Below, in pieces: positions 41,826-55,561 of a DNA stretch of 64,000 bases (its first letter is position 1; each line of letters starts with the position of its first letter). The DNA comes from Bacillus cereus G9842 (GTDB lineage Bacteria; Bacillota; Bacilli; Bacillales; Bacillaceae_G): NCBI RefSeq assembly GCF_000021305.1, contig NC_011772.1, positions 3,758,001-3,822,000 of the forward strand, read 5' to 3'. Position numbers and translations under genes: made by a program. Below the pieces are notes generated by a model. It saw only the letters and a program-made list of their open reading frames with translations. It searched no databases and was not told the origin of the DNA.

Positions 41826-44800
41826 TTAGAACAGTGATAATTGGTTTTGATCTGGCAAATCTCCTAAACAACCTTGGCTATCTAAATACTCAATAATTGT
41901 TTTCGAAACCTTACTTCGCTGCTGTAAGTCTTCTTTTGATAAGAAGTCTCCATTTTTGCGCGCTTCCACAATACTTAAGGCTGCGTTCGTACCAAGACCA
42001 GGCACTGCATTAAATGGAGGAATTAAAGTATCCCCATCAATAATAAACTCAGTTGCATGCGAGCGGTATAAATCGACCTTTTGGAATGAATATCCACGCT
42101 CACACATTTCCAGTGTCATTTCTAGTACTGTTAATAAACTCTTCTCTTTCGGCGCTGCATCCAATCCTTTTTGAGCAATTTCATCAATTTTTACACGTAT
42201 GGATGCTGAACCTTTCGCCATCGCCTCTACATCAAAATCATCTGCACGGACTGTAAAATATGCCGCATAGAATAAAAGTGCAAAATGTACTTTAAAGTAT
42301 GCGATACGCACAGCCATAAGTACGTAAGCAGCCGCATGGGCTTTAGGGAACATGTATTTAATCTTCTTACATGAATCAATATACCAACCTGGCACATTAT
42401 TACCTTTCATGTCATCTTCCCATTCTTCTGGTACACCTTTACCTTTACGAACCGACTCCATGATTTTGAAGGCTAATGATGGATCTAAACCTTGATAGAT
42501 TAAATATACCATGATGTCATCACGACAACCGATAACTTCACTCAGCGTACATGTACCGTTATAAATTAACTCATTTGCATTACCAAGCCATACGTCAGTA
42601 CCATGTGACAGCCCAGAAATTTGGACCAATTCTGAAAATGTCGTTGGTTTTGTCTCTTCTAACATCTGTCTTACGAACTTCGTACCGAATTCCGGGATAC
42701 CAAGTGTACCTGTTTTACAGTTAATTTGTTCTTCCGTTACCCCTAACGTTTCTGGACCAGAGAAAATTTTCATTACTTCTGGATCATCCGTTGGGATTGT
42801 TTTCGGATCAATACCACTTAGATCTTGTAACATACGAATAACGGTCGGATCATCGTGTCCTAGTATATCAAGTTTCAATAAATTATCATGAATCGAGTGG
42901 AAGTCAAAATGCGTTGTTCTCCACTCAGCACCAATTGAATCAGCAGGAAACTGTATTGGTGAGAAATCAAAGATATCCATGTAATCTGGCACAACGATAA
43001 TACCACCTGGATGCTGTCCAGTTGTACGTTTTACCCCTGTACATCCCGCTACTAAGCGATCAATCTCTGCATTTCGAATTGTTAAATTGTGATCATTTGC
43101 ATAACCTTTTACATATCCATAAGCGGTTTTTTCCGCAACTGTACCAATCGTTCCAGCACGGTATACATAGTCTTCACCGAACAGTACTTTCGTATAGTTA
43201 TGGGCACGTGGTTGGTATTCCCCGGAGAAGTTCAAATCGATATCGGGTACCTTATCTCCTTTAAATCCAAGGAACGTTTCGAATGGAATATCATGTCCAT
43301 CTTTCACATATGCCACATTACATGTCGGACAATCTTTATCTGGTAAGTCGAAACCAGAGCCTACGGAACCATCATTAAAGAATTCAGATTGCTTGCACTT
43401 TGGACAGACATAGTGTGGTGGTAATGGGTTTACTTCTGTAATTTCCATCATCGTTGCAACGAACGATGAACCTACCGAACCACGCGAACCTACTAGATAT
43501 CCGTCGACTAACGATTTTTTCACAAGCTTATGTGAGATTAAATAGATAACGGCAAATCCATGTCCAATAATACTTTTCAATTCTTTTTCTAAACGAGCCT
43601 CTACAATTTCTGGTAGTTCTTCACCATATATACTGCGTGCCATTTTATAACTCATATCACGTGTTTCATCATCGGCACCCTCAATTTTCGGTGTATATAG
43701 ATCATCTTTTACTGGACGAACATCACCAATTAATGACGCAACCTTTTGTGTATTCGTCACAACAACTTCTTTCGCTTTGTCTTCACCTAAAAATGAAAAA
43801 CACTCTAGCATTTCATCAGTTGTACGGAAATGTACTGGCGGTAATGAATGTCGATTTAACGGATTGGCTCCGCCCTGCGAACTGACTAAAATTTTACGAT
43901 ACATTGCATCTTCTGGATCTAAGTAATGCACGTTCCCTGTAGCAACAACTGGTTTATCTAACGTCTCGCCTAGTTTTACTAAGTTAGAGATAATTGTTTT
44001 TAATTGTCCCTCATCTCGAACGAGTTCACGCTCTACTAAATGACGCAACACCTCTGGAGGCATTACTTCAATGTAATCATAAAACTGTGCAATTTCTTCT
44101 ACCTCTTCAGGAGCTTTTTGCATCATTGCCTCAAACACTTCACCTTTATCACAAGCCGTTCCTACTAAAATTCCTTCACGATATTTTTTTAATAGTGACC
44201 TCGGTACTCGTGGTACACGGTAAAAGTAATTAAGGTGAGAATATGAAACAAGTTTATATAAATTTTTCAATCCAACATCTGATGTGGCAAGTAACGTCAG
44301 ATGGCTTGGACGGCCACGCTTATACGCATCCCCTTGCCCCATACTATCATTTAATTGATCGTGATATTCAAATCCCTTTTCAATTACGTCTTTCAACATT
44401 TTCACAAGTAAATATCCCGTCGCTTCTGTATCATAAATCGCACGGTGATGTTGCGTTAATTCAATATCAAGTTTTTTACACATCGTATTTAATCGGTGAT
44501 TTTTCATTTCTGGGAATAAGAATCGTGCAAGTTCTAACGTATCAATAACAGGGTTATTCGTTTTTTCTAACCCAGCCTTTTTAAAACCTACGTTAATAAA
44601 TCCCATATCGAAGCTTGCGTTATGGGCAACAAGGGTATGGTCACCCATCCATTCCTCAAACTTTTTAAACACTTCGTCCACTTCTGGTGCATCAGTTAAC
44701 ATATCATCTGTAATACCTGTTAATTCAATAATCGTCGCTGATAATGGTTGATGTGGGTTTGCAAAAGATTCAAAACGATCAATGATTTCGCCACCCTTTA

Positions 44801-46127
44801 CTTTTACGGCAGCCAACTCAATGACTGTATCGTATACAGCTGATAAACCTGTCGTCTCAACGTCGAAAACAACATACGTTTCCTCCGCAAGTAAACGATG
44901 CGCTTCGTTATACGCTATCGGTACACCATCATTAACTAAATTCGCTTCTACACCGTATATAACTTTAACTCCAGCCTTTTTCCCCGCAGAATATGCCTCC
45001 GGGAACGACTGAGCCACAGCATGGTCTGTAACCGCAATAGCTTCATGTCCCCATTTACCAGCTTGGGCAACAAGCCTAGAAACAGGAGTAACAGCATCCA
45101 TTTGGCTCATGGGAGTGTGAAGATGAAGTTCTACACGCTTTTCGCCTTCTGGCGCTTTATCTTTACGAGACGGACCTGTTATTTCATTAATATCATTCGC
45201 AATCATTACTAAATCTCGAACAAATGTATCGTTTTGAACTGAACCACGGGCTTTCACCCACATTCCTTTTTTCAAGGATTGCAGCATTGGAATATCTTCT
45301 TTGTCACGCGAGAACATTTTGATCATAATAGAATCCGTATAATCCGTTATTTTTAAAGTTAATAACGTACGTCCACTACGAAGCTCTTTTGTCTCTACAT
45401 GGAAGACATATCCTTGAACCGTTTTTCTTCTTTCTTCATCTTGAATTTCTCGCATCGGTGTAATCTCTTCATCTGGCTTAATAAGATACCCGAGTGTAAT
45501 CGGTCCTTCATACACAACGCTACTTTCTTCAGCTTGCTTCTTCGCCATTTCTTCCATAGCTTGTATAACACGCTCGCGGTCTTCTTGCTGCGTTTGCTCA
45601 CGAAACTTTTGCATTTCTTCTGCATTTTGCTGTATATGTGTGTCTAACTGGAAACGTGGAAATCCAAAAGCTTCGTATTGATCCCCTACTGGTTTCGCAA
45701 CGTTTTTCTTTAAAGCAGTAGACTCCAGCTCATTATTCACATTTATTAGCAACTTCACTCCATTCACCTGCGGAAGCTGTTTCTTTAAGTAAGCAAACAT
45801 AGGTGAAAATGTAATTCGTTCCGTACAAAGCGGCCAATACGCCCTCACTTCTTCTTCTGTAAATTGTTTATTCTCTGTTTCTAATGCAAATGTTGTTCTT
45901 GCAATATGAGAAAATGATTGCTTAAGCTTTGTTTCTAGCAATTCATATAATTCTGTAGGCAAAATACGTGGCACTTGTAAATCAAAATGCCAACTTTTAT
46001 TCGCTTTATCAATAACGAGCCTTTCAATACCACCGCCTTGTAAATATTGATTTATAAGGTCGTCTGGTATTTGCAACTGCTGGAGCAAAATTTGAAATCG
46101 CTCTTGTTGTTCATTTGTTAAAGACAT
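41826..46127 (-). CDS. polC: DNA polymerase III PolC (Gram-positive replicase)
   Basis: A 1433-residue PolC. Order: N-terminal domain, OB fold near residues 230-310 ([13 protein letters not shown]), PHP domain start ([13 protein letters not shown]), inserted DEDDh proofreading exonuclease ([11 protein letters not shown] to [11 protein letters not shown]), PHP remainder, zinc finger ([14 protein letters not shown]) and the palm with [10 protein letters not shown]. The C-terminus ends QNQLSLF, a sliding-clamp binding motif. It is the main leading-strand replicase. The start at 46127 follows AAGGAGAG. Confidence 0.98.
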   Translation of the reverse strand: MSLTNEQQERFQILLQQLQIPDDLINQYLQGGGIERLVIDKANKSWHFDLQVPRILPTELYELLETKLKQSFSHIARTTFALETENKQFTEEEVRAYWPLCTERITFSPMFAYLKKQLPQVNGVKLLINVNNELESTALKKNVAKPVGDQYEAFGFPRFQLDTHIQQNAEEMQKFREQTQQEDRERVIQAMEEMAKKQAEESSVVYEGPITLGYLIKPDEEITPMREIQDEERRKTVQGYVFHVETKELRSGRTLLTLKITDYTDSIMIKMFSRDKEDIPMLQSLKKGMWVKARGSVQNDTFVRDLVMIANDINEITGPSRKDKAPEGEKRVELHLHTPMSQMDAVTPVSRLVAQAGKWGHEAIAVTDHAVAQSFPEAYSAGKKAGVKVIYGVEANLVNDGVPIAYNEAHRLLAEETYVVFDVETTGLSAVYDTVIELAAVKVKGGEIIDRFESFANPHQPLSATIIELTGITDDMLTDAPEVDEVFKKFEEWMGDHTLVAHNASFDMGFINVGFKKAGLEKTNNPVIDTLELARFLFPEMKNHRLNTMCKKLDIELTQHHRAIYDTEATGYLLVKMLKDVIEKGFEYHDQLNDSMGQGDAYKRGRPSHLTLLATSDVGLKNLYKLVSYSHLNYFYRVPRVPRSLLKKYREGILVGTACDKGEVFEAMMQKAPEEVEEIAQFYDYIEVMPPEVLRHLVERELVRDEGQLKTIISNLVKLGETLDKPVVATGNVHYLDPEDAMYRKILVSSQGGANPLNRHSLPPVHFRTTDEMLECFSFLGEDKAKEVVVTNTQKVASLIGDVRPVKDDLYTPKIEGADDETRDMSYKMARSIYGEELPEIVEARLEKELKSIIGHGFAVIYLISHKLVKKSLVDGYLVGSRGSVGSSFVATMMEITEVNPLPPHYVCPKCKQSEFFNDGSVGSGFDLPDKDCPTCNVAYVKDGHDIPFETFLGFKGDKVPDIDLNFSGEYQPRAHNYTKVLFGEDYVYRAGTIGTVAEKTAYGYVKGYANDHNLTIRNAEIDRLVAGCTGVKRTTGQHPGGIIVVPDYMDIFDFSPIQFPADSIGAEWRTTHFDFHSIHDNLLKLDILGHDDPTVIRMLQDLSGIDPKTIPTDDPEVMKIFSGPETLGVTEEQINCKTGTLGIPEFGTKFVRQMLEETKPTTFSELVQISGLSHGTDVWLGNANELIYNGTCTLSEVIGCRDDIMVYLIYQGLDPSLAFKIMESVRKGKGVPEEWEDDMKGNNVPGWYIDSCKKIKYMFPKAHAAAYVLMAVRIAYFKVHFALLFYAAYFTVRADDFDVEAMAKGSASIRVKIDEIAQKGLDAAPKEKSLLTVLEMTLEMCERGYSFQKVDLYRSHATEFIIDGDTLIPPFNAVPGLGTNAALSIVEARKNGDFLSKEDLQQRSKVSKTIIEYLDSQGCLGDLPDQNQLSLF

Positions 46128-46223
46128 AAGCACTCTCCTTCCATTTGCTATTATAAATTGAAACGTACTACAAAGAAAGATTTCTCACTTCTTCTTTTAC
46201 AAAATACGTTTACAAAGAAAGAG

Positions 46224-46250
46224 AAGGTACCCCATTACGAGGTACCTCTT
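46224..46250 (-). terminator. Terminator of proS
   Basis: GGTACCTCGTAATGGGGTACC forms a stem followed by TTCTCTTTCTTT on the minus strand. Confidence 0.75.
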
Positions 46251-46251
46251 C

Positions 46252-47952
46252 TTATTTTAAAATATTTGCAATATATGTTTGAAGTTCTTCTACTTTTACT
46301 TCTTCAGACTCACCTGTAGCACGTACTTTCACTTCTACAATACCTTCGTCTGCTTTTTTACCAACTGTAACACGAACTGGAAGGCCGAATAAATCTGCAT
46401 CTGCAAATTTAACACCTGCACGTTCTGCACGATCGTCTAATAACACTTCATAGCCTTTTTCTTGTAATGAGTTGTAGATGTTTTCACCCATTTCACGTTG
46501 TGCATCAGATTTCATATTTACTGGAATTACATGCACATGGAACGGTGCTACAGCTTTCGGCCAAACTAAGCCGTTCTCATCATTAAACTGCTCTGCAATT
46601 GCTGCCACTGTACGAGATACACCGATACCGTAACAACCCATAATAAGTGGTTGTGTTTTCCCATTTTCATCTAGGAATGTTGCGTTCATTGCTTCACTAT
46701 AACGAGTTCCTAATTTGAATACATGACCAACTTCAATTCCACGTGCAAAAAGAATTGTTCCGTTTCCGTCTGGAGATTGGTCTCCTTCTTGAATAAAGCG
46801 TAAATCTGTATACTGACTTACTTTAAAGTCACGTTCTGGATTTACATTTACATAATGGAATCCTTCTTCGTTCGCTCCTGAACATCCGTTGACAATTGAT
46901 GCTACAGCATGGTCAGCGATAATTTCGATATCACCTGTTACACCAATCGGTCCTAATGAACCAACTTCACAATTTAATAATTCTTTTACTTCCTCATGAG
47001 AAGCAAGCTCAACAACTGAAGCGCCGTATACATTTTTCACTTTTACATCGTTTACTTCGTGATCACCACGAACAAGTACAACTACTAATTTCTCATCTAC
47101 TTTAAATACCATAGACTTAATACACTTGTCAGCTTCAATGTTTAAGAATGCAGATACTTCTTCAATCGCTTTTTGATCTGGCGTTGCAACCTTTTCAAGT
47201 GCCATTTCCGCTTCGTCACTCTTCGTATACGTAGCTACAACAGGAGCCATTTCAATGTTCGCTGCATAATCAGATGTATCAGAGTATGCAATTGTATCTT
47301 CACCAACATCAGATAATACCATGAATTCATGTGTATCTTTTCCGCCCATTGCTCCAGAATCAGCAATAACTGCACGGAAGTTCAAACCACAACGAGCAAA
47401 AATGTTAGAATATGCTTTGTATAAGCGATCGTATACTTCATCTAAGCTCTCTTGTGTAGCATGGAAAGAGTATGCATCTTTCATTAGAAACTCTCTTCCA
47501 CGTAATAAACCGAAACGAGGTCTTTGTTCATCGCGGAATTTCGTTTGAATTTGATATAATGTTAACGGTAATTTTTTATATGATTTTATTTCATCACGTA
47601 CAAGATCAGTAATTACTTCTTCATGCGTCGCTCCTAAAGCAAACTCACGAGCGTTACGATCTTTCATACGCATTAATTCAGATCCGTAAGAATACCAACG
47701 ACCTGATTCTTGCCATAATTCTGCAGCTTGCATAGCTGGCATCAATAATTCCACAGCTCCTGCGCGCTCCATTTCTTCTCGAACGATACGTTCTACTTTG
47801 TGTAATACTTTTAACCCAAATGGTAGAAAACTATAAATACCAGAAGCATTTTGACGCATAAAACCTGCGCGAAGTAATAATTGATGACTCTTAATTTCAG
47901 CATCAGCTGGAACTTCACGTAATGTAGGACTGAATACCATACTTTGTTTCAT
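46252..47952 (-). CDS. proS: Prolyl-tRNA synthetase, bacterial type with editing domain
   Basis: A 566-residue class II synthetase. The catalytic core has [26 protein letters not shown] (motif 2), with the YbaK/INS editing domain between motifs 2 and 3 ([38 protein letters not shown]). Motif 3 is [13 protein letters not shown]. It charges tRNA-Pro and hydrolyses mischarged Ala-tRNA-Pro. No T-box leader is evident in the short upstream gap. Confidence 0.98.
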   Translation of the reverse strand: MKQSMVFSPTLREVPADAEIKSHQLLLRAGFMRQNASGIYSFLPFGLKVLHKVERIVREEMERAGAVELLMPAMQAAELWQESGRWYSYGSELMRMKDRNAREFALGATHEEVITDLVRDEIKSYKKLPLTLYQIQTKFRDEQRPRFGLLRGREFLMKDAYSFHATQESLDEVYDRLYKAYSNIFARCGLNFRAVIADSGAMGGKDTHEFMVLSDVGEDTIAYSDTSDYAANIEMAPVVATYTKSDEAEMALEKVATPDQKAIEEVSAFLNIEADKCIKSMVFKVDEKLVVVLVRGDHEVNDVKVKNVYGASVVELASHEEVKELLNCEVGSLGPIGVTGDIEIIADHAVASIVNGCSGANEEGFHYVNVNPERDFKVSQYTDLRFIQEGDQSPDGNGTILFARGIEVGHVFKLGTRYSEAMNATFLDENGKTQPLIMGCYGIGVSRTVAAIAEQFNDENGLVWPKAVAPFHVHVIPVNMKSDAQREMGENIYNSLQEKGYEVLLDDRAERAGVKFADADLFGLPVRVTVGKKADEGIVEVKVRATGESEEVKVEELQTYIANILK

Positions 47953-47987
47953 TTATTTGCACCTCTTCATTTTACTCTTACACGCAG

Positions 47988-48020
47988 TAAAACCCCTCAC
48001 CTCGAATTAGGTGAGGGATT
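47988..48020 (-). terminator. Terminator between rseP and proS
   Basis: CCCTCACCTAATTCGAGGTGAGGG is followed by GTTTTACT on the minus strand. Confidence 0.8.
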
Positions 48021-48061
48021 TTATTCTACGGGCTCTATTTCATTATAAGTTTCATTCTATT

Positions 48062-49324
48062 TTACAAGAAAAACTTACGAATGTCATTCCATGTTACAAC
48101 TAACATTAATAACATTAATAATGCAAAACCAATAAAGTGAACCATTCCTTCTTTTTGACGGTCAATTGGTTTTCCTCGTAACGCCTCAATTAAGAAGAAG
48201 AATAAACGGCCACCGTCTAAAGCAGGAACTGGTAATAAATTGAATAAACCAAGATTAATACTTAAAACTGCCGCTAAACTTAGTACACGCGTAAATCCAT
48301 AATCTACAACTTGATCTGTTAGATTATAAATTCCTACTGGACCTGACAACTCATTAATAGAAAATTGACCAGTTACTAATTTCACAAGAGATTCAAAAAT
48401 TAGTTTCGTCCATTGGTATGTTTGTTCAAATCCTGATTTAATAGAACCCATTACTGTTTTCTCTACAGGGGAATAAACACCAATTCTACCAACTTCGTCT
48501 TTTCCTTCTTTATCGAGTGTTGGCGTTACTTTCACATTAAACTGTTCATTATCACGCTTTACTTGTAACGTAATTTCTTTATCCGGATTTTCACGTACAA
48601 TGTCAACAACATCTTTCCATGTACTTGTGTTTTTTCCATCAATCGCTTGAATTGTATCATTCTCTTTCAATCCAGCTTGCTGTGCTGCACTATTATCCAT
48701 CACTTTTCCGACCATTGGTTTGTCAATAGGAACCCCTTGTACAAATCCAAGAATCACAAAAATAACAAATGCTAAAATGAAGTTCATTGCAGGACCCGCA
48801 AAGATTGTTAAAGCGCGTTGCCCTAATTTTTTTGAACCAAATTGTCTATTATACGGAGCAATTTGAATTTCTTCCCCCGCAGTAATAATACGAGCTTTTT
48901 CATTCACTCGGAACGTTTGAAGCTCTTCCTCGTACTCCTCATAGCCCGAAATTGTTAGATTGTGCTCCAAATCAGCTTGTTCGACTTCAATGACACGAAC
49001 ATTTGGATACTTTTCATATCCATCAAAAACTAATTTCACAACTTCGTCTTTTTCATTTAATACAAGGCCAACCTTTTTCCCAGGCTTTAACTCAACTGTG
49101 TCCGCATCCTCGCCAGCCATTCTTACATAGCCACCAAGGGGCAGTAATCGAATCGTATACACCGTTTCATTCTTTTCAAATGAGAATATTTTCGGACCAA
49201 AACCAATCGCAAACTCGCGGCATAAAATACCTGCTCTTTTTGCGAAATATAGATGTCCTAGCTCATGGAAAAATACGAGTGCACCGAAAATTAATATAAA
49301 GGCAATCGCTGTATTCAATTCCAT
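48062..49324 (-). CDS. rseP: Site-2 intramembrane zinc metalloprotease RseP/RasP
   Basis: A 420-residue membrane protease. The zinc motif HELGH lies in the first membrane helix (FHELGHLYFAKRAG); a PDZ domain follows (VMDNSAAQQAGLKENDTIQAIDGKNT); the second active-site motif is PVPALDGGRL. In Bacillus it cleaves anti-sigma factor RsiW and remnant peptides. The start at 49324 has AAAGGTGG upstream. It sits 12 bp after dxr. Confidence 0.97.
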   Translation of the reverse strand: MELNTAIAFILIFGALVFFHELGHLYFAKRAGILCREFAIGFGPKIFSFEKNETVYTIRLLPLGGYVRMAGEDADTVELKPGKKVGLVLNEKDEVVKLVFDGYEKYPNVRVIEVEQADLEHNLTISGYEEYEEELQTFRVNEKARIITAGEEIQIAPYNRQFGSKKLGQRALTIFAGPAMNFILAFVIFVILGFVQGVPIDKPMVGKVMDNSAAQQAGLKENDTIQAIDGKNTSTWKDVVDIVRENPDKEITLQVKRDNEQFNVKVTPTLDKEGKDEVGRIGVYSPVEKTVMGSIKSGFEQTYQWTKLIFESLVKLVTGQFSINELSGPVGIYNLTDQVVDYGFTRVLSLAAVLSINLGLFNLLPVPALDGGRLFFFLIEALRGKPIDRQKEGMVHFIGFALLMLLMLVVTWNDIRKFFL

Positions 49325-49335
49325 AACCACCTTTG

Positions 49336-50478
49336 CTAAATTTGTTCCATCACAAACCGTCTTGTGGCTGCATCAATTTCCAGAATTTCCTCTAAGCTCG
49401 GACGTGCAATGACATTGTGATGGTTCATTGCTTTTTCAATGAGGTCTTCTACTGTTAAGAAACCAATTCTCTTTTGTAAAAAGGCTTCAACAGCTACTTC
49501 ATTCGCTGCGTTCATTACAGCTGGCATACTTCCACCTGCTTTTCCAGCTTCATACGCAAAACGTAGACAACGGAATCTTTCTTGGTCCATTTTCTCAAAA
49601 TGCAACGTCCCTATTTCCCATAAGTTTAACTGTTTTGTGTCTGAAAGAGGCAATCTATCAGGATATGTAAGTGCGTATTGAATTGGTACTCGCATATCAG
49701 GTGAACCAAGCTGCGCCATTACACTACGATCTTCAAATTCAACCATAGAATGGATAATACTTTCTTTATGTAAAACAACATCGATTTGCTCGTAAGGGAT
49801 ACCAAAAAGCCAATGTGCTTCAATTACTTCTAGTCCCTTATTCATCATTGTAGCAGAATCAATTGTAATTTTCGAACCCATTGACCAGTTTGGATGTCGA
49901 AGCGCATCTTCTACGGTCACATGATGCAATTCATCCCTCGTTTTATCACGGAAACTTCCACCAGAAGCCGTTATAATAAGACGAGAAATTCTTTTCTCAT
50001 TTTCACCATTCAAGCATTGAAAAATAGCTGAATGTTCACTATCTACTGGAAGTAACGAAACATTATGTTTTCGTGCTGCTTCCATTACAAGATGTCCTGC
50101 AGTTACTAACGTTTCTTTATTTGCAATTCCAATTGTTTTTTTCGCCTCAATTGCACGAAGTGTTGGTAACAACCCTACGCTACCTACAACAGCATTTACT
50201 ACAATCTCCGCATCTGGATGTAATGCTACTTCTAAAAGCCCTTCACTACCATATACAATTTTTGTATTACCAGAAACAGCTTGTAATTTTAAAACATCTT
50301 CCTCTCTTTGCACAGAGACGATTTGCGGAGAAAATTCTTGAATTACCTTTACTGCGTAGTCAATATTTTTCCCTACAGAAAAAGCAACGAGACGGAATTG
50401 GTCTGGGTGCGAGCGTAATACATCTAAAGTTTGTGTACCAATTGATCCGCTCGCACCTAATAAACTAATGTTTTTCAT
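49336..50478 (-). CDS. dxr: 1-deoxy-D-xylulose 5-phosphate reductoisomerase
   Basis: A 380-residue enzyme of the MEP isoprenoid pathway. [19 protein letters not shown] is the NADPH-binding motif, and [15 protein letters not shown] and [10 protein letters not shown] belong to the active site. It converts DXP to MEP. I use the ATG at 50478 after GAGGGG; the open frame to 50550 overlaps cdsA and lacks family support. Neighbour to cdsA and uppS, which also serve lipid synthesis. Confidence 0.98.
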   Translation of the reverse strand: MKNISLLGASGSIGTQTLDVLRSHPDQFRLVAFSVGKNIDYAVKVIQEFSPQIVSVQREEDVLKLQAVSGNTKIVYGSEGLLEVALHPDAEIVVNAVVGSVGLLPTLRAIEAKKTIGIANKETLVTAGHLVMEAARKHNVSLLPVDSEHSAIFQCLNGENEKRISRLIITASGGSFRDKTRDELHHVTVEDALRHPNWSMGSKITIDSATMMNKGLEVIEAHWLFGIPYEQIDVVLHKESIIHSMVEFEDRSVMAQLGSPDMRVPIQYALTYPDRLPLSDTKQLNLWEIGTLHFEKMDQERFRCLRFAYEAGKAGGSMPAVMNAANEVAVEAFLQKRIGFLTVEDLIEKAMNHHNVIARPSLEEILEIDAATRRFVMEQI

Positions 50479-50501
50479 GACTCCAACCCCTCGTTCATTT
50501 A

Positions 50502-51293
50502 TTAATTGTATTGTAATAAGAAGTAGAGAATTGGTAAAACGAATAACCAACTATCTGTTCGATCTAATATACCACCATGTCCAGGTAAAATTGTACCTGA
50601 ATCCTTTACGCCATAATGACGTTTAAAAGCAGATTGTACTAAATCACCAATTTGTCCAAAAATAGAAATGATAATTGTCAGCACAATTAAAATTACTACA
50701 TTCGATTCAACTGGGAAGAACGCGTTGTAAACAAGTGCCACGATAATTCCGCAAACGATGCCGCCTAATGAACCTTCAATCGTTTTATTTGGACTAATTT
50801 CTGGCCACAATTTTCTCTTGCCTAATGCTTTTCCTACGAAATATGCGCCTGAATCAGTAGCCCATATAATAAATAATGCGCAAAACACATATTTAATTCC
50901 TAATATTCTCGTTTCATTTAAATATAAGAATCCCATTGCCACATATGTCGTTGCCATCAGTAAAAATGAAGCATTATCAAAAGTAAATGTATTCTTAGAA
51001 AGGACTGTATATGATAAAAGTAATAAAACAATCACAAATGTGATTTCCAATTTACCTAATCCAATCCATGTAAACAGTTCTGATGCACTACTTGGAATTA
51101 AAAGAATCCACAATAATACTGCAGCTAAAACTGTCGGTACTGAAATAAGCGTAAGCTTATTCATACGAATTAATTCATATAAACCTATAGAAGCAAGTGC
51201 ATACACTAAAACCGTAAAAGGCACGCCACCGTATATTACGATGGGAATGAATAGCGCGGCAGCAACCACTCCAGTAATAATTCTCTGTTTCAC
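50502..51293 (-). CDS. cdsA: Phosphatidate cytidylyltransferase
   Basis: A 263-residue integral membrane enzyme with about seven or eight helices. The C-terminal signature [31 protein letters not shown] is that of CdsA, which makes CDP-diacylglycerol for phospholipids. The GTG at 51293 is six bases after GAGAGGGT. It lies between uppS and dxr. Confidence 0.97.
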   Translation of the reverse strand: MKQRIITGVVAAALFIPIVIYGGVPFTVLVYALASIGLYELIRMNKLTLISVPTVLAAVLLWILLIPSSASELFTWIGLGKLEITFVIVLLLLSYTVLSKNTFTFDNASFLLMATTYVAMGFLYLNETRILGIKYVFCALFIIWATDSGAYFVGKALGKRKLWPEISPNKTIEGSLGGIVCGIIVALVYNAFFPVESNVVILIVLTIIISIFGQIGDLVQSAFKRHYGVKDSGTILPGHGGILDRTDSWLFVLPILYFLLQYN

Positions 51294-51310
51294 TACCAAA
51301 CCCTCTCTTT

Positions 51311-52087
51311 CTACACGCCTCCGAATCTGCGCCCTCTATGTTGAAAGTCAGTAATTGCATTTAGCAAATGTTCTTCTTTGAAGTCTGGCCAATACACGTC
51401 TGTAAACCAAAACTCCGAATACGCAATTTGCCATAACATGAAATTACTAATACGTAGCTCTCCGCTTGTTCGGATTAACAACTCTGGATCAGGTAAAGAA
51501 CTCGTCATTAAGTAGGAAGAAAGCATTTCTTCACTTACCTCTTCAGAACGAATTTTTCCTTCCTCGTTATCTTTCATCATATGTTGCACAGCAGAAACGA
51601 TTTCATCTCGACTTCCATAGTTTAACGCGAAATTAAGAATTAATCCCGTATTCTCTTTCGTATCTTCCATGGCTTTCTCCATCGCTCTGCGTGTATGCGT
51701 AGGAAGACGATCTTTTTGCCCTATTACTCGGACTTGTACGTTTTCTTCAATCAATTCTGGTAAAAATGTACCTAGAAATTCTTCTGGAAGCTTCATTAAA
51801 TAATCAACTTCCTTTTTCGGTCTTTTCCAGTTCTCAGTTGAAAAAGCATAGAGAGTTAACACTTTCACATTAAGTTTACTTGCAAATTTTGTAATTTTCT
51901 TTACAACTTGCATACCTTCATGATGTCCCGCAATACGAGGCATTGCTCTCCTCTTTGCCCATCTTCCATTCCCATCCATAATGATGGCAATATGTTCTGG
52001 GATATATCCTTTTTTCACTTCTTCAACGAGATGATCAAACGATGTGTCCTTTTTACCTTTAAAAAAAGGAAAGTTTTTAAACATCAT
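51311..52087 (-). CDS. uppS: Undecaprenyl diphosphate synthase
   Basis: A 258-residue cis-prenyltransferase. HIAIIMDGNGRWAKRRAMPRIAGH has the catalytic Asp, and ELRISNFMLWQIAYSEFWFTDVYWPDF is the C-terminal motif. It makes the lipid carrier for peptidoglycan. It follows frr after a terminator. Confidence 0.98.
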   Translation of the reverse strand: MMFKNFPFFKGKKDTSFDHLVEEVKKGYIPEHIAIIMDGNGRWAKRRAMPRIAGHHEGMQVVKKITKFASKLNVKVLTLYAFSTENWKRPKKEVDYLMKLPEEFLGTFLPELIEENVQVRVIGQKDRLPTHTRRAMEKAMEDTKENTGLILNFALNYGSRDEIVSAVQHMMKDNEEGKIRSEEVSEEMLSSYLMTSSLPDPELLIRTSGELRISNFMLWQIAYSEFWFTDVYWPDFKEEHLLNAITDFQHRGRRFGGV

Positions 52088-52124
52088 TCATACCCTCCAA
52101 CAAGCAGACGTATGCCTAAAAGTG

Positions 52125-52152
52125 TAAAAAGACCCCCTTAAGAAGAGGGTCA
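52125..52152 (-). terminator. Terminator of frr
   Basis: GACCCTCT / AGGGGGTC with loop TCTTA is followed by TTTTT on the minus strand. Confidence 0.8.
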
Positions 52153-52172
52153 TATTTGCGAAGTAATCGCTA

Positions 52173-52730
52173 TTACACTTCCATGATTTCTTTTTCTTTG
52201 TTTTTTGCGATTTCGTCAACTTTTGCAATATATTTATCTGTTTCTTTTTGGATATCTTCAGTATATCCTCTTAAATCATCTTCTGTAATCTCGCCAGCTT
52301 TTTCAAGCTTCTTAAGATCATCATTTCCGTCACGACGTACGTTACGAACAGCAACTTTTGCTTCTTCAGCATATTTTTTCACAACTTTAACAAGATCACG
52401 ACGACGCTCTTCTGTTAATGCAGGGAATGCAATACGAATTACAGTTCCATCATTAGAAGGGTTTAAGCCTAAATCTGCTTTTAAAATTGCTTTTTCGATA
52501 TCACCGATAGAAGTTTTATCATAAGGTTGAATTACAAGTAAACGTGCTTCTGGAACTGTAATGTTCGCTAATTGCACAACTGGTGTTGGTGCACCATAGT
52601 AATCAACTTGTACCTTATCTAATACAGACGAGCTTGCACGACCAGCGCGAACTGTTGCTAATTCACGAGAATAAGCAGCAACTGCTTTTTCCATTTTTTC
52701 ATTTGAAGACTTCAATACTTGTTGTCCCAT
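52173..52730 (-). CDS. frr: Ribosome recycling factor
   Basis: A 185-residue protein: [50 protein letters not shown], the conserved RRF core. With EF-G it splits post-termination ribosomes. It starts 2 bp after pyrH ends, so the two are co-expressed. Confidence 0.98.
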   Translation of the reverse strand: MGQQVLKSSNEKMEKAVAAYSRELATVRAGRASSSVLDKVQVDYYGAPTPVVQLANITVPEARLLVIQPYDKTSIGDIEKAILKADLGLNPSNDGTVIRIAFPALTEERRRDLVKVVKKYAEEAKVAVRNVRRDGNDDLKKLEKAGEITEDDLRGYTEDIQKETDKYIAKVDEIAKNKEKEIMEV

Positions 52731-52732
52731 AT

Positions 52733-53455
52733 TTATTTCCCCCTTACAACTGTTCCAATATTTTCGCCTAAAACGGCACGTTTAATATTACCTTTTTCCA
52801 TAACCGAGAATACAATTAATGGAATATCATTATCCATACATAGAGAAGAAGCTGTAGAATCCATTACACCTAAACCTTCTTTTAATACATCTAAGTAAGT
52901 AAGCGTTTCGTATTTCGTAGCCGTTGGGTCAATAGATGGATCTGCGCTATATACGCCATCCACATTATTTTTCGCCATTAAAATAACGTCTGCTTCGATT
53001 TCCGCTGCACGTAATGCTGCTGTTGTATCTGTAGAGAAGTATGGATTACCTGTACCTGCTGCAAAGATAACAACACGTTTTTTCTCTAAGTGACGAACTG
53101 CTTTACGGCGAATGTAAGGCTCTGCCACTTGACGCATCTCAATTGAAGTTTGTACACGAGTTTGGATTCCAATATTCTCCAAGCTATCTTGAAGAGCTAA
53201 TGAATTCATAACTGTAGCTAACATGCCCATGTAATCTGCTCCTGCACGATCCATGCCCATTTCACTTCCAATTTTCCCACGCCAAATGTTACCGCCACCA
53301 ACAACAACAGCAACCTCTACATCAAGTTCTGCAATTTCTTTTACTTGTTCTGCAACTGACTTAATAACAGTTGGATTAATTCCAAATCCTTGCTCTCCAG
53401 CTAAAGCTTCTCCACTTAACTTTAAAACGACACGATTATATTTCGGTTTACTCAT
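52733..53455 (-). CDS. pyrH: UMP kinase
   Basis: A 240-residue kinase: [22 protein letters not shown] and [13 protein letters not shown] form the nucleotide-binding loop, and [19 protein letters not shown] is conserved. It phosphorylates UMP to UDP. It follows tsf after a terminator. Confidence 0.98.
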   Translation of the reverse strand: MSKPKYNRVVLKLSGEALAGEQGFGINPTVIKSVAEQVKEIAELDVEVAVVVGGGNIWRGKIGSEMGMDRAGADYMGMLATVMNSLALQDSLENIGIQTRVQTSIEMRQVAEPYIRRKAVRHLEKKRVVIFAAGTGNPYFSTDTTAALRAAEIEADVILMAKNNVDGVYSADPSIDPTATKYETLTYLDVLKEGLGVMDSTASSLCMDNDIPLIVFSVMEKGNIKRAVLGENIGTVVRGK

Positions 53456-53487
53456 AATGAACCTCCAATTGCTTACATCTTTATTTT

Positions 53488-53513
53488 AAAAAAGGGAACA
53501 CAATGTGTTCCCT
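53488..53513 (-). terminator. Terminator of tsf
   Basis: GGGAACACA / TGTGTTCCC is followed by TTTTTT on the minus strand. Confidence 0.85.
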
Positions 53514-53521
53514 AATCTGTA

Positions 53522-54409
53522 TTAGTTACTACCTTTTACTTGGTTCATTACTTCTTCAGCAAAGTTGTCTTCACGTTTTTCGATACCTTCGCCAACAGCG
53601 TAGCGAACGAATCCTTTTAATGTTCCGCCTTTAGACTCAACGAACTGACGAACTTTCATATCAGGGTTTTTAACGAATGCTTGGTCAAGTAAGCAAATCT
53701 CTTCGAAGAATTTGCCTAGACGGCCTTCAACCATTTTTGCAACGATTTTTTCAGGCTTGCCTTCGTTTAATGCTTGTTGTGTTAATACTTGACGCTCATG
53801 CTCAACTTCTTCAGCTGTTACAGCATCGCGGTCGATGTATTTAGGGTTAACTGCTGCAATGTGCATTGCTACATCTTTAGCAGCTGCTTCATCAGTAGAA
53901 CCTTCAAGAACTGTTAATACACCAATACGTCCACCCATGTGTAGGTAAGCGCCGAATGCATCTGCATCAGTTTTTGATACGATTTCGAAACGACGAAGTG
54001 TAAGTTTTTCACCAATTTTAGCGATTGCTTCGTTGATGTGCTCTTCTACTGTTTTGCCGCCTTCAATTGTTTGAGTCATAGCTTCTTCAACGTTAGCAGG
54101 TTTGTTAGCTAATAAGTGAGCAGCTAGTTCTTTAATTAATGCTTGGAAACCTTCGTTTTTCGCAACGAAATCAGTTTCAGAGTTTAATTCTAAGATTAAA
54201 GCGTCGTTACCGTTTGTTTCGATGAAAGTTAAACCTTCAGCAGCAATGCGGTCTGCTTTTTTAGCAGCTTTCGCAATACCTTTTTCACGTAAGAAGTCAA
54301 TTGCCTTCTCCATGTCGCCGTTAGTTTCTGTTAAAGCTTTTTTGCAGTCCATCATACCTGCGCCAGTTTTTTCACGTAATTCTTTTACCATTTGAGCAGT
54401 GATTGCCAT
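53522..54409 (-). CDS. tsf: Translation elongation factor Ts
   Basis: A 295-residue protein: [38 protein letters not shown] (N-terminal domain) and [15 protein letters not shown] (EF-Tu-contacting motif). It exchanges GDP on EF-Tu. The start at 54409 lies nine bases after AGGAGG. Confidence 0.98.
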   Translation of the reverse strand: MAITAQMVKELREKTGAGMMDCKKALTETNGDMEKAIDFLREKGIAKAAKKADRIAAEGLTFIETNGNDALILELNSETDFVAKNEGFQALIKELAAHLLANKPANVEEAMTQTIEGGKTVEEHINEAIAKIGEKLTLRRFEIVSKTDADAFGAYLHMGGRIGVLTVLEGSTDEAAAKDVAMHIAAVNPKYIDRDAVTAEEVEHERQVLTQQALNEGKPEKIVAKMVEGRLGKFFEEICLLDQAFVKNPDMKVRQFVESKGGTLKGFVRYAVGEGIEKREDNFAEEVMNQVKGSN

Positions 54410-54464
54410 ACTTTTCATCCTCCTAAAATATGTATTTATACTTTTTATAAAGGTGTTTATACCT

Positions 54465-54503
54465 TAAAAAAGGTGATAAAAGGCCGAACCCCTTATCACC
54501 TTT
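54465..54503 (-). terminator. Terminator-like hairpin between rpsB and tsf
   Basis: AAAGGTGATAAGG and its complement form a stem around GTTCGGCC, followed by a T-run on the minus strand. It probably attenuates tsf relative to rpsB. Confidence 0.8.
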
Positions 54504-54512
54504 CCAACTTTG

Positions 54513-55366
<854 letters not shown>

Positions 55367-55523
55367 GTCGAAAATGCGAACAATGTAAAACTTTCTTTGT
55401 TCATACTCGAATTCTAGTATTACCAACCTTCATTTCTTTTAAGCAAAAAAGCAAAATACAATTAATAGTTTTCCCAGAAAACACGCTTATGCCACTTTTC
55501 ACAAGCACCATCAATCATTGCAC
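55367..55523. other. Gap between codY and the rpsB promoter
   Basis: About 160 bp without a supported gene; only AT-rich sequence and the downstream side of the codY terminator. Confidence 0.5.
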
Positions 55524-55554
55524 AAAAAAACTCTCCTCAATCGAGGAGAGTTCT
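55524..55554 (-). terminator. Terminator of codY
   Basis: AACTCTCCTC / GAGGAGAGTT is followed by seven T residues on the minus strand. Confidence 0.9.
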
Positions 55555-55561
55555 TTATAAA

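Noticed and set aside
47953..48061. T-box leader before proS
   Set aside because: The gap is short and holds only the rseP terminator; no T-box motif is visible.
50478..50550. Extended Dxr N-terminus
   Set aside because: It overlaps the end of cdsA and the conserved GASGSIG motif normally lies close to the start.
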